A stretch of DNA of 64,000 nt. It comes from Odontesthes bonariensis. Its lineage: Eukaryota > Chordata > Actinopteri > Atheriniformes > Atherinopsidae. Below the pieces are notes generated by a model that was given only the letters and a program-made list of their open reading frames with translations, was not told the DNA's origin and made no database searches. Below, piece after piece: positions 46,144 through 58,200 of this stretch (the first letter of the stretch is position 1; each line of letters starts with the position of its first letter). The DNA is taken from assembly GCF_027942865.1 (NCBI RefSeq), contig NC_134522.1:10319849-10383848 (forward strand). Reading direction: 5' to 3'. The position numbers and the translations under genes were made by a program.

Positions 46144-46389
46144 ACTTATATCATTATTATCTTTTTTGTTCTTCTTATTATTTACGTGTTTGTTCCCAGG
46201 GGCCCATTATTTGAGCACGTAGTGACTGTAAACACGATGGGTGTGTGTTACTCTGTCGCCCCCTGTTGGCAGCCACTAACGAGTGGACGTGATCTCCGCC
46301 TCCCGTCGCTGTTGTCTTCTGCCGTGTGCGAGTCCCTCTGTGCGTGTGTGTGTGTGTATGTGGTGGAAGCCAGCCGAAAAGGACTAAAA

Positions 46390-49300
46390 ATGGCGCTTAC
46401 TTCTCAAGGAACAAAGAAAAAAGTTTGCTACTACTATGACGGTGAGTACACAAGTGGCTACACTTTCGAGAGCGGACGCACGGATGAATGATATCCGACT
46501 CTTTGCACCAACCGTGCTTCCAGTTTCTTTCACGTCTTGCTAACCTCGCACGTTAGCTAACAGCTAGCTTGAGTCGCTGGCGGTTCATCATCATCATCAT
46601 CATCTCAGGCTGACATTATGTTGCTGGGTCCAGGGTGATGATGCCCTAATAACATTTACGTTTCCCCTAAAGCCGTAAGCGGCTTTTAATATACTATTTT
46701 ACACATTTTAACCCGGTATCAATACTTTGATTGGGTCAGTTAACGTCGCCGTCTAGCGCGCTAACAATGGGGATGTGGGTCGTTCATTGTCAATACAATT
46801 AGTTAACGCTGAGCTAATACTGAAAAAGGCTCATCTTTCTACCGTCTAAAGTCAGATTTTTTTTGCTATAATTGTCATTAATTGATGTATATACCAAAAA
46901 CACTAATGTACCAGGGTAGTTATTGTGGTTTAAAAGAGACTAACTGATTAAATGATCCTGATTGGGATCAGGAGCAGTCACTAACAGACATGGGTGACAT
47001 TGTTGTTTGAGTGATTTCCTTCACATCTTTTTATTTGTATGAATATTTAGTGGTTCTTGTTGCTTAAGTCTTGCACTTTGTGTTAATATAAATAAATAAT
47101 GCAACTTGCTCTGTTGTATTCATTCTCCCCTCAGGTGATGTTGGAAACTATTACTATGGTCAGGGCCATCCCATGAAGCCCCACCGAATCCGCATGACCC
47201 ACAACCTGTTGCTCAACTATGGCCTCTATAGAAAGATGGAGATATATGTATGTAACATTGAAGAATACAACTGCATAGCCGAACCACTCGATTGTGTGCC
47301 TGAGGCTCTGATCTGTCCACTGTTTTGCAGCGTCCACACAAAGCCAGCGGAGAGGAGATGACGAAGTATCACAGCGATGATTACATCAAGTTCCTGCGTT
47401 CGATCCGACCAGACAACATGTCGGAGTACAGCAAACAGATGCAGAGATGTACGCTTTGTCAGAGAAGTTAATCAAACTCACTGTGACAGCAGAGAGCAAT
47501 ATTAAGGCATGTTCTGTACTGTTGCTTTGCAGTTAATGTGGGGGAGGACTGTCCAGTGTTCGATGGTTTATTTGAGTTCTGCCAGCTCTCAGCTGGGGGA
47601 TCCGTTGGTAAGCAGCCTTTATTTGAATGCTGTCATTGCCTTAGTGCTCTGTTAAGTCCGGTGTAAGCAGACTCACTTTTCTCATTGCTCCAGCCGGCGC
47701 TGTGAAGCTGAACAAGCAGCAGACAGACATCGCGATCAACTGGGCCGGAGGCCTGCATCACGCCAAGAAGTCTGAGGCTTCTGGGTTTTGTTACGTCAAC
47801 GACATCGTTCTGGCTATTCTGGAGTTATTAAAGTGAGTACAAAAGCCTGTTAAAACAGTTCAAGTAGAAGTTTTCTTTGAGTGAGAGGATGGTACTTGAC
47901 ATGGTTGATGGTTAATTTAGGAGTATAAATAAATGGTAAATATATAATTTCAGAAACTATCGAGAATCTCCAGCTCCATGGATTAAAAACTTGAAGCAAT
48001 CAAAGATATTTTTCCCTGATTTCTAGGTACCACCAGAGAGTTCTGTACATAGATATTGACATCCATCATGGGGATGGTGTGGAGGAGGCTTTCTACACCA
48101 CAGACCGTGTCATGACTGTGTCCTTCCACAAGTACGGAGAGTACTTCCCCGGCACCGGTGACCTTAGGGTACGTCTTTGATGACTTTAATTTAAAATGTC
48201 AGTGAGCTAAAACACTTACACAGAGGTTATGTTTGTCTCGTCCTTTTTAGGATATTGGTGCCGGCAAAGGTAAATATTATGCTGTGAATTATCCACTGAG
48301 GGATGGCATTGACGACGAGTCATATGAAGCGATATTCAAACCTGTGAGTCCTCTCGGTCGTTAAAACTTTGTCGACGCCTGTGTTTTGACGGTGCAGAGC
48401 CTCTGTGATGCTGCTGTTGTTGTTGTTTGTGTAGATCATGGCCAAGGTGATGGAGATGTACCAGCCCAGCGCAGTGGTCCTGCAGTGTGGAGCTGATTCT
48501 CTGTCAGGAGACAGGCTTGGTTGTTTTAACCTCACCATTAAAGGCAAGTTGATGTAATCATTTCTTTTCACATGAAATTACAAGCACATTGGTCTGGAAG
48601 TGTCTGGAATGATGTCTCCCCCCCTGTGTGTTTAGGCCATGCCAAGTGTGTGGAGTACATTAAGAGCTTCAACCTGCCACTGTTGATGCTGGGTGGAGGA
48701 GGCTATACTATCCGTAATGTGGCCCGCTGCTGGACATATGAGACTGCTGTGGCTCTTGATAGCTCCATCCCCAATGGTTAGTCCTGGTGCCCACGTGGCT
48801 CTGAAAGCAGTTAGTCTAGTTTTCATTAGATATCCGATTCTTTTGTTATGATTAGGAAAATCTTGAGCTTGTGTAAATGTAAGATTTTTAAACTTTTTTT
48901 CAAGTTTTTGTCTTGTAGAATGAATGTTTTATTCAGTTTTGAAGATCGTGGAACTTAACGCTATGATCGCTATTCAAAGATGTCTGTTTGGGCTTCTTCT
49001 TCCCATCACATTGAGCTGAAGATGTCTTCATAACTTAACTAAACGCAACATTTAGTATAGAGGGATGCTCAATATTGGATAAATGTGTAAGCAAAGTATG
49101 TTGAGTCTAAAGCAAGAGTTTTCAGTGTCATGAAAGAGTCTTGACATAAAAAGTTTTGAATGAATTTGGCCGTAAATATTTATATCCTTTAATCAGTTAT
49201 TTTCCTGATGATATTCTCTACATGGGGGGAATATGTATACATGAAATCCTGCTGATAAAAGAAATGTAGTTACAGCAGCGCAGGCCGTGCATTATCACAC

Positions 49301-51073
49301 AAAAAGTGCCATAAAAGATTGGGAATCAACACTGAATACTCATTCAGTTGATGCAGAAAATCCATAATCTACTTTTAAAGCCAGTTTGGATTCAGTCGTA
49401 GAACAAATACAAATATTGTTTAGTCTGTTAGACACTATTTCAGAGAGTATTCAGTTAATTAAATCAATTTTACTTCGACCAGAAACTAACATGATTCCCA
49501 CACGTCCCATTTTATGGGACAGTGTCATACCTTAAGTCACCTGATGATTAAATGTATCAAGTTTCAGAGCTTTAATTATGCAGCTGTCAGTTTGTAAATA
49601 AACGGCTGACACTGAGAACACACGGAGGAGTAAAATTATTATATCGATTTACAATTTACACATCTGCCAGCAGTCCTCTCTCGCCTTATTTGATGCCATA
49701 GATCCTTTTTTTATACACTTCATATCTCTCTGTTATAAAAGCCTCTTCCTGACAGCAGTACGTAGCACACGATTAATTCATTTGTGCAGAAAATGTGCCC
49801 GACGTCCCCTCTGTTGGACCAGAGAAGCGCCTGAACAAAAATGTTTGTCGTTAACAGCCATCATGAAGCGGATCATTTCTTATCGGAGTCAGTCAGCGAG
49901 TACTTAGAAATCCTGCTTGTTTTGAACTTATTTTGTAGTACCCTCCTTGGGTGAAAAAACAAAGGCAGAAAACATTTTTAATTAACAGTATTTCAATCAA
50001 GATGTATATTAATCCAAATAAAATTTGTCTCGACTCAACAGAGCTCCCGTACAACGACTACTTTGAGTACTTTGGACCAGACTTCAAGCTGCACATCAGC
50101 CCCTCCAACATGACCAACCAGAACACCAACGACTACCTGGAGAAGATAAAGTTAGCCCCTAAAACTGTTTTAAGATTCAGCTGAATGTATGTTGTGAAAG
50201 TTTATGACGTAGTTTAAGAATAAGCTCTGCAGAGCAAGGTGTAGTTAAAAAAGCAGTTTTCATCCGCTCATTGTGACCCATTTTGTGTTTTGGTCAGTAT
50301 TTCACTGTTCTGCATTTTGTCCTCCAGGCAGCGCTTGTTTGAAAACCTGCGAATGTTACCTCATGCCCCTGGAGTTCAGATGCAGGCCATCCCAGAAGAT
50401 GCTGTGCAGGAGGACAGCGGAGATGAGGAGGAGGACGACCCCAACAAGCGCATTTCCAGTAAAAGCTTCTTTTTTTTTTCTCCTCATGGTCACAGTTGTT
50501 TTCACCACAGATCGTTTCTCTTTCATCTGATGATGCAAATCGGTCAAATAGCATGTTTTGATTCAACCCTGTCCTCCGATCACATTCAGTCCGGGCTCAC
50601 GACAAGAGAATAGCATGCGAGGAAGAGTTTTCTGATTCAGAGGATGAAGGCGAGGGCGGTCGCAGAAACGCAGCCAGCTTCAAGAAAGCCAAGCGAGCCA
50701 AAACCGAAGGAGAGAAGGAGGGAGAAGAAAAGGAGAAGAAGGGTGAGGAGGAACCAAAAGGTATCTTAATTATTTATTTTCCTTTATTCTTATCTCACTC
50801 TTACTTGATTTTTTTCTCTACTTTAGGAGATAAAATGTTTATTAAGAGGCGTGATGATAGCTTCGAGATATTTTCAATGATTTATTTATTTTATTTTTTT
50901 ACAGAAGTAAAAGAAGAGGAGAAAGTGCCAGAGGAGGAGAAAATGGACACCTCAAAGTGAGAATACACTGCACACACACACACACACACACTGACCATGC
51001 TGTCCAGGAGGAGCGTTAATCATTTCTTTACTCTGGCTCCTTTAGGCCCAAAGAGGAGTCCAAGACCCCCTGA
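46390..51073 (+). CDS. hdac1: Histone deacetylase 1
   Basis: HDAC1 is the zinc-dependent class I lysine deacetylase of the nuclear Sin3, NuRD and CoREST complexes. Fourteen exons: 46390-46441, 47135-47247, 47331-47448, 47533-47607, 47694-47832, 48027-48168, 48251-48343, 48435-48543, 48636-48776, 50042-50150, 50328-50458, 50590-50760, 50905-50956 and 51046-51073. They give 490 residues (human 482), nearly identical to vertebrate HDAC1 through the catalytic domain. Visible active-site elements are [10 protein letters not shown] (His141-His142), [10 protein letters not shown] (Asp177, His179), [12 protein letters not shown] (Asp265) and GGGGYTIRN (Tyr304). The acidic tail carries [14 protein letters not shown], the CK2-site segment, then [13 protein letters not shown], and ends PKEESKTP, unlike the human VKLA end. 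The intron after exon 8 begins GC rather than GT. The last intron is only 89 bp and contains a (CA)n tract. Confidence 0.98.
46584..46604. repeat. (TCA)n trinucleotide repeat
   Basis: Six to seven TCA units in hdac1 intron 1. Confidence 0.9.
50970..50991. repeat. (CA)n microsatellite in the last hdac1 intron
   Basis: About ten CA units fill a quarter of an 89-bp intron, shortly after its donor. Confidence 0.92.
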
Positions 51074-51766
51074 GGCCCTCAGACCCAGTGATGCCAACAC
51101 ACCAGTGCAGATCTTAAAGCAAGATTTTTTTTCTGGATAAATAGTATTTTTGGATTGCTGCAGTGGAAACCAACAAAGACCGTACCTTTTTAAAGTGAGA
51201 TCTCAATCCCTCAGAATGGGAGGGAGATCACAATGTTTTTAGGTTTTTTTTTTTTTTTTTCTCCCTTTCTAGAAAACCTTTGTAACTTTTCTGTTTTTGG
51301 CCACTCTTGAGTATTTTGTTTTTGTATGAATTTTTTGTTTTGTTTTTTAAACAAACTTTTTATGCTATGATAAATGCTTTGTCTTTGTGAACAACTCTGT
51401 AAAAATGGCTAAACACATGTCTGTTTTATATATCTGGATTTAATTTATTTAAGTCGTAGATATTTTGGCTATTTTTTTTTTTTCGTCTTTCTGCCACAGT
51501 TTTGTTCTGTGCCTTTGATAACGTAGTTTAAGCATGTCAATGTTATAGATCTTGTTCTGTATTATGTCTGTGTCACTGGGCTTGCCTGCCAAAGTCAGTG
51601 AGAGGTTGCATATTCCTGAACAGCTTGTACATGGGACATTGTAAGCAAACTACATTCTTCTATTTTTAGGTCATAAATTAGTATTTGTCCTTCAGACTAT
51701 GTGGTGTCTTTGGCTAAATTCTGCAACTCCTGACTCAAAATTTTGGAAATGTTCCTTTATAATAAT

Positions 51767-51772
51767 AATAAA
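51767..51772 (+). terminator. Poly(A) signal of hdac1
   Basis: AATAAA in an AATAATAATAAA context about 695 bases after the hdac1 stop codon. A second overlapping hexamer follows within 15 bases. Confidence 0.65.
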
Positions 51773-51854
51773 AAAAAAATAAATAGCTGTTGCTTGGTTT
51801 AGCGTCCCGTGAAAGGCGCAAGGAAAATGTCAGATTGCATTCATTGTATATATT

Positions 51855-51860
51855 TTTATT
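51855..51860 (-). terminator. Candidate poly(A) signal of tmem54
   Basis: TTTATT on the plus strand is AATAAA on the tmem54 sense strand, about 360 bases after its stop codon. The two convergent genes would then end within about 60 bases of each other. Confidence 0.5.
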
Positions 51861-52216
51861 CTGAAAACATTAGTAAACACGTTCCAAAAAGCTTGCAAAT
51901 GTCTTTTGAATGAGACGGCGTCTTTACCGCACTGACAAAAGCTGCCGTAACAACTTAAGATTTAGTTAAAATACAGTTTTTTTTTTTTTAATGGCAGAGA
52001 AAATTCAATGTCTGGTTAAAACTCAAGATACAGTTGGCTGGTTTTCAAAATGATCAATTCAAACAAAACACGAGTAGCTCAGACAACAGCAGAATGTTCT
52101 CTATAAACGGTAAAATGCCACAGCTTAACACACATACGCTGGAGCCCATTCACACGCACACACGCGATGCATTTCGTCCACCTGAGGCCGGTAGTTTATA
52201 ATTAGGCCGAGCTGGA

Positions 52217-55200
52217 TCAGAGCCATTCGCTCTGCTCCACTGCAGTGCCGTCGTCCAGCAGCTCATCCTGCTCTGCAGGCTCATTTTCAGCACTGGGCTC
52301 TGGAGCAGGAGGCAACGACAGAGTTTCCACTCTTTTCTGGATGCGCACCTGAAACGTTGAGTGTAAACTTAATAAAACGCAACAAAGGGAAACTAACTCC
52401 AGTTAAATTAAACAAATGAGCAGAGCAGCGTGCTTATTGAGGACCGAATACATTGAACAACATGAAAGAGACAACGAGATTTCATTGTGGAGCATGAGAT
52501 GTCCGTTCCTGATAATGATTTAACGTTAAGTGTAACTTAATAGTTTAATCAATATTTAATTGCAGCTTTAAAGTCTTGAGGGATTCCTTTACAAGTGCTT
52601 ATTGTACAAATTCACACTTCACTTAAACAGGTTAAAAGCAGCCAATGACAGCATTAAATGTGGAAACATTTTCTTTGCAAGACCTTATTAATCAATCTTT
52701 TTATTTTTTTTTACAAATTCAGAAATATAACTCTTAAAGTTTGCTACTACAATGCAACATGGCAATCGCCACACAGGTCGGTGACCAACGATGGAGTCCG
52801 CAGTTCAGGGTAAGACGCGACAAGGTCACTGATCTGGCGGCAGCTTACCTTCTTACCCCGGAGTGGCTTCCTTCTACACGGACAGATGTAGAGGAAGGAA
52901 GTACAGGCAGCAAAGCAGCGGAAGGAGAACACCGATTCCACGATTGACATTAAGATGAGAGGTACCCACAGAATTATTGTGGCTGTCTAGGGGACAATAC
53001 AGACACAAATAATCACTAAACACTCTTTATTTATTTATTTTTTTTAAATATCAAAACCTGCACATGGAATCAGTAGACGACTGTTGTACTTACATAAATG
53101 CGGGTGGGATCAAAGGGGCACTCGTATGTAATGCTGGATGAGCCGACAGTATCATCAAACTTGGTGCAGTGTGTTAGCAGGATTGATCCTTTGTGAATAA
53201 TGGCTCTCACTACAGCAACCGACAAGCCCAAGGCAGAGGCAACGCCCAAGAGTGCTGCCACCAGGCTGAAGACCAGCAGAACCCACTTCTGCATGGACGA
53301 CATACGCATTTTAAAAGTGACACATTCCAAACTCATAAAATAAGCTTTATAAGTTTCAAATGCAGGCCAGAGGAAAAAATAAAATTGTAAACGACAGGAG
53401 CAGATAATGTTGTTTCGTAGATAATATTTTAGTCCGTTGTCAGATGAGAGAAGCTCAAATTCAACATAATTGTCAGTCTTAAACTTCTTTGGCTCTGTCT
53501 GCAGAAATAAATCTTACATCCCTAAAACCCAAATGCTGAATTACAATTACAGGCTCAGTCAAAATATGAGTTCCGACCTTCAAATAAAATACAGATTCAG
53601 GCCATATGAAATATATCGGGGTATATTTCCACAAGAAAATAAACAAATACAAATGTGTGTGTTTTAAATCTTAATCCAATAAGTCAGAAAATAAGTTAAA
53701 TATATACTTAATTCCCATATTAAGTTTTGAACTATGAATTGAGTCAGTAAAAATGAACATCTTGGCCATAATATTATACTTGTTCCATACTCTTCCTAAT
53801 AAAATACATAACTAACAGTTTAATGAACGGGGTCATTTAATATTGCTTTATGTTTGGCAAGGAAACAAAAAAAACTTAAACTCTTCAATTGCCTAAAACA
53901 AGAAGGATCTATTTGCACTCCTTTGTTTAAGAGACAACCATATATCATCGCATTATGCTGACTTTACTCCAAACAAGCTTTATGAGAGTTTTATGGGCTT
54001 GGCCAGTAGTGATCTATGTGCATATTGCACTTTCTTCAGTCATCACGTGTAATGTCCAGACAGATTCCTTAAGGTGCCTCATAATATAGACAGTTTTATA
54101 ACAGAAGGCCAAAAGGAATCTCAAGACAACTTACTGAAAGTTTTTGTTGATGCCTTTAGGGTGGGTTTGGGCTTTACAAGTAAATAAAAGTGCAAAACTG
54201 GCTTAAAGAAGCTAAAATAGCAAGTATTTTTGTGTAAATGGGAAAAGGAAGTCACATTACAGAGAACCTATGGAGAAGATATTGTGAAATTCAACAGACA
54301 CGTTTAACCTCGTTGAGAGCCTTTTGTCACCATACAAAAATACAAAGTTTGGGCAAGTCATTAACAAATAATTAACATTTTGTTAGATAGAACTCTTTTT
54401 TCTGACCCCTAGATTAAACATTTACAAACAAAAAAACTAAATTCTTGTTTGGAAGCAGCTGAAAAAGCAATCACAAAGAAATGTTTAAACTAGAGAGAAC
54501 TGGTATGATATGATTTATGAAATGTTCATAGTGAGAAGAATCACTTTCTTCTTGAGGGTCAAACAAGTGGAAGTTTGAGAGAGGTGGAAATCACATATAC
54601 GATGCCCTTTTTGTAATTCCTATTTAGTTGTTTTTCATAAACACACACAGGGCTCTCCCTGTGTTCGTAAATTAGCTTATCTGCCAAGTTGGTTATTTTG
54701 TAATGATGGCATTACGGGATTTCAAATACAGAGAATTTACATAAAAATAGAGTAGATGTAAGAAGGAAAAAGAAATGAGGCTGAAAATCAACCGGATGCC
54801 GACTTAGATATCTACATTCACATGCACTTAGTCAAAAACAAAGGGCAAGTTCTAACAGGAGCCAGGGAATGACAGATGTATGCTGAAAGGAGGTGGGAGA
54901 AGCCGTTATAGAGAGGGGAGCGGTATTTACCAGGATCCTGTTTTTCTTGTTTTTTGACAAGACAATAGCCGTTATTCCAGCCATAATTCCCTGCAGGGAC
55001 ACGAGCAGAAACATATTTCATCATAGCCTGATGATACAATAATAGGCTGCAACTTGAAATTTTAAATAAAAAAAACATGCATGAACACCATTTACCCAAA
55101 GTTCATAGCAGTATAGCAGCGAATGAGAAATGAGAGCTCTTATATGCAACCACTTACTATCAGGCCTGCCACTATAGCAATGATGTTAGAGATGGCGTAC

Positions 55201-58200
55201 GACATAGTTCGGGCCAGAGCGTGCACATTGATGTGTCTGAGCACAGCGCCGTGCACCAGTGCTCCCAGAAGAAAGTTGACATGGCCCACCAGCACCAGGG
55301 CCAGCCCCATCTTCATCAAGGACTTGTTGTCCTTGAGGCTGGCACAGCATATTCCTGGAGGAAGCCGAAATATATTTTTCAGACCTCATAACCATAACTT
55401 AGCTTTGAGCATGGTGATCTAAAACAAATAAACAAGTGAGTCATCGCGACATTGTGTGTGCAAGAAGTCCACACCGTGATACTACGATACAAAATTAGAA
55501 GTATGTCAAGATCAGACCAACATCGCTAAAAGAAACTCAAACAGCTCATTAGCTCAGAGCACAAAAGATTTCTGAGAGCGACTTGCAACTGAGGTACCTG
55601 GAGAATGTGTGTTCACTGCAGTGTTATGGTTTCAACAAAATAAAAAAAAAAAAAAAAAAAAAGGGAAGTGGGACAGCAGTTAGAACTGCAGACAACACCA
55701 CCCCCCCCCCCAGCAGAGCAGTTCGGTCACCACATTCATCCCTGACATCTTATCTACCACGTGCAACTAAATACTGCAGCTATGGCAACGGTTCTTCTTT
55801 GAGCAGGGCTGCGTAGCTCTATCTATTTCCCTATTCTGTGGAAAGTCAAAACACCCACACAGAGAAGCCTTGTAAGCCAATCCAGAGCCAAACAAGAAGA
55901 AGCTTTGGGTGTGGGATGTTCAAACATTCACCACCACATTTGCTTGGCCTGAAGGGTCAGGTAGCATCAGATAACTGCTGCTGGTCTGTCCCATTCATTC
56001 CTACATGTGGATGCTGGGAAAATACCAATGTTTATGATCATAATACTGTTAGGTCTTCTGTTTATTGCTATACTTTATACATGGCCAATATAGTGGAAGA
56101 ACCATGGCAAAATCACTTGAATATAATGCTCATAGTCTAAATAAATGTAACTTGCATATTAACAGGTTCTCATAGCCTATTCCAGGGTGATGTTGGGATA
56201 GTTCTTTTATTCTGTCTGTTGATGTTTGTTTCGGTTTATAGTGACGATAGAAATGTTCAGCACAGGACCCATGCTTTAGTAGCGGGGTGAAGTTGGTTTT
56301 ATATTCGACATTCGCCTATTTTCGGCCGGTGTAATTGTAATAGCGTCACGAAAACAGCACCAATTAGCCTCAGGATGATATTAATTTGTACAGAAAACTA
56401 AGACTAACATACCACAGGCTTTATCAACTCACCAAAGTAAGCAAGTCTGGCGAAAGATCAGAGTAACCGCGCCGAATATACTTCGAAGTGAACAACGGCA
56501 GCCAGAGCGCTTAGGGACCATCGCAAAAGTGCAACGCCTTTTTTTTTTTTTTTTTTTTAAATAACTCACTGGATATTCAACCAATGAACACCAAACCACT
56601 TCTGATGGGTTTGTGAACTCACTATAAAGCTTTCACAGCATTTTAGTTTCCAGAAAAATCATTTTAGGTAGAACATTAACTCTGTGCATAGTTAATTCCA
56701 TTTTAGACTTTTATTTTTTAATAGCTCTCTTGTTTATAAAGATATCAACACCAAACCACTTCTGATGTGTTCATGAACTCATTATGTACTTCCCACACCC
56801 TTTATTATCAAGGAAACCCTTTTAATTTTTTTTAAAAAGGTATAAGTAATCACTGTATTTGATTCATTCAAATGTGTGGCTTTTATTTTGTAATAGCTCT
56901 CTTGTTTTTAAAGATATCAAAACCAAACCCCTTCTGATGTGTTCATGAACTCATTGTGTACTTCCCACACCCTTTATTATCAAGGAAACCCTTTTATTTT
57001 AATAAAAAGGCATTAGTAGTCAGTGTATATGACTCAGTCTTATTTATGGCTTTTATTTTGTAATAGCTCTATTGTTTTTAAAGATATCAAAACCAAACCA
57101 CTTCTGATGTGTTCATGAACTCATTGTGAACTTCCCAAACCCTTTATTATCAAGGAAACCCTTTTTAATATTTAAAAAAAGGCATAAGTAATCACTGTAT
57201 ATGATTCAGTCATATTTATGGCTTTTATTTTGTAATAGCTTTATTGTTTTTAAAGATATCAACACAAAACCACTTCTGGTGTATTCACAAACTCTTTGTG
57301 TACTTCCCACACCCTTTATTATCAAGGAAAACATTTTCAAATAAAAAAAAGGCATAAGTAATCACTGTACATGATCCATTCATATTTAAGGCTTTTATTT
57401 TGTAATAGCTCTCTTGTTTTTATAGATATCCTTTGCTGATTTCACATATAAGGTGGCTACGTCATGTAAGTAACTTTGAATGTGTCTCTTATGTGTGTAA
57501 TCTAAAAAATACATTGTAAATTGCATATAGCATTACTTCCAATGTCTCACCAATCTTAAGATTCCACTGTAAGCCAATAAATGCAGCCCAATCTATATGT
57601 GACTACTATTCTAACAAAAGACAAAAACTGCTCTTAGTTTTTTAACTCCTTACTGCAATTACTACAATGCTTATTACAAATGTTCTCAATTTTATGTTTA
57701 GAAAATTTTTGGTTAATCACTTTGCTTTTCAAACTCACAATTAATGCTAAACTAACAGAAAGGTTGTATGTTTCATGCATGAATAACAATTTGCATGTTT
57801 GATCTGAATTATCAGCAGCAATTTGGAAGAAAAAGAAGAGTGAAGAACAGTGATGAACAAATTAAAAATTGTGAAATGTAAAGAAATGATGCTCAGTGTT
57901 TTTATTCTCTCTAAGAACATTATGCGGTCTTTAAAGAAAAGCAAGAAGAGTTTGTGAATACACCAGAAGTGGTTTTGTGTTGATATCGTTAAAAACAAGA
58001 GAGCTATTACAAAATAAAAGCCTTAAATATGAATGGATCATATACAGTGATTACTTATGCCTTTTTTTTTAAAAAATAGAAGGGTTTCCTTGATAATAAA
58101 GGGTGTGGGGAGTACACAATGAGTTCAGGAACACATCAGAAGTGGTTTGGTTTTGATATCTTTAAAAACAAGAGAGCTATTACAAAATAAAAGCCATAAT

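Larger units (their letters stand above)
44620..46389. other. Intergenic: lck 3' UTR and hdac1 promoter
   Basis: The lck 3' UTR probably ends near 45110. A dispersed repeat occupies 45835-46143, directly against the hdac1 promoter zone. Bases 46200-46389 are GC- and CpG-richer, without a TATA box, and should contain the hdac1 start site and 5' UTR. The remainder, 45110-45830, shows nothing that I recognise. Confidence 0.5.
51074..52216. other. Shared 3' UTR region of hdac1 and tmem54
   Basis: This stretch holds the hdac1 3' UTR (T-rich, to about 51790) and the tmem54 3' UTR (from the right, to about 51840). No other gene or repeat was recognised. T-runs at 51247-51261 and 51473-51483 are simple sequence. 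Confidence 0.6.

Noticed and set aside
47173-47361. Open frame crossing hdac1 exon 2 and its intron
   Set aside because: Continues through the GTATGT donor at 47248; the spliced frame matches HDAC1 exactly.
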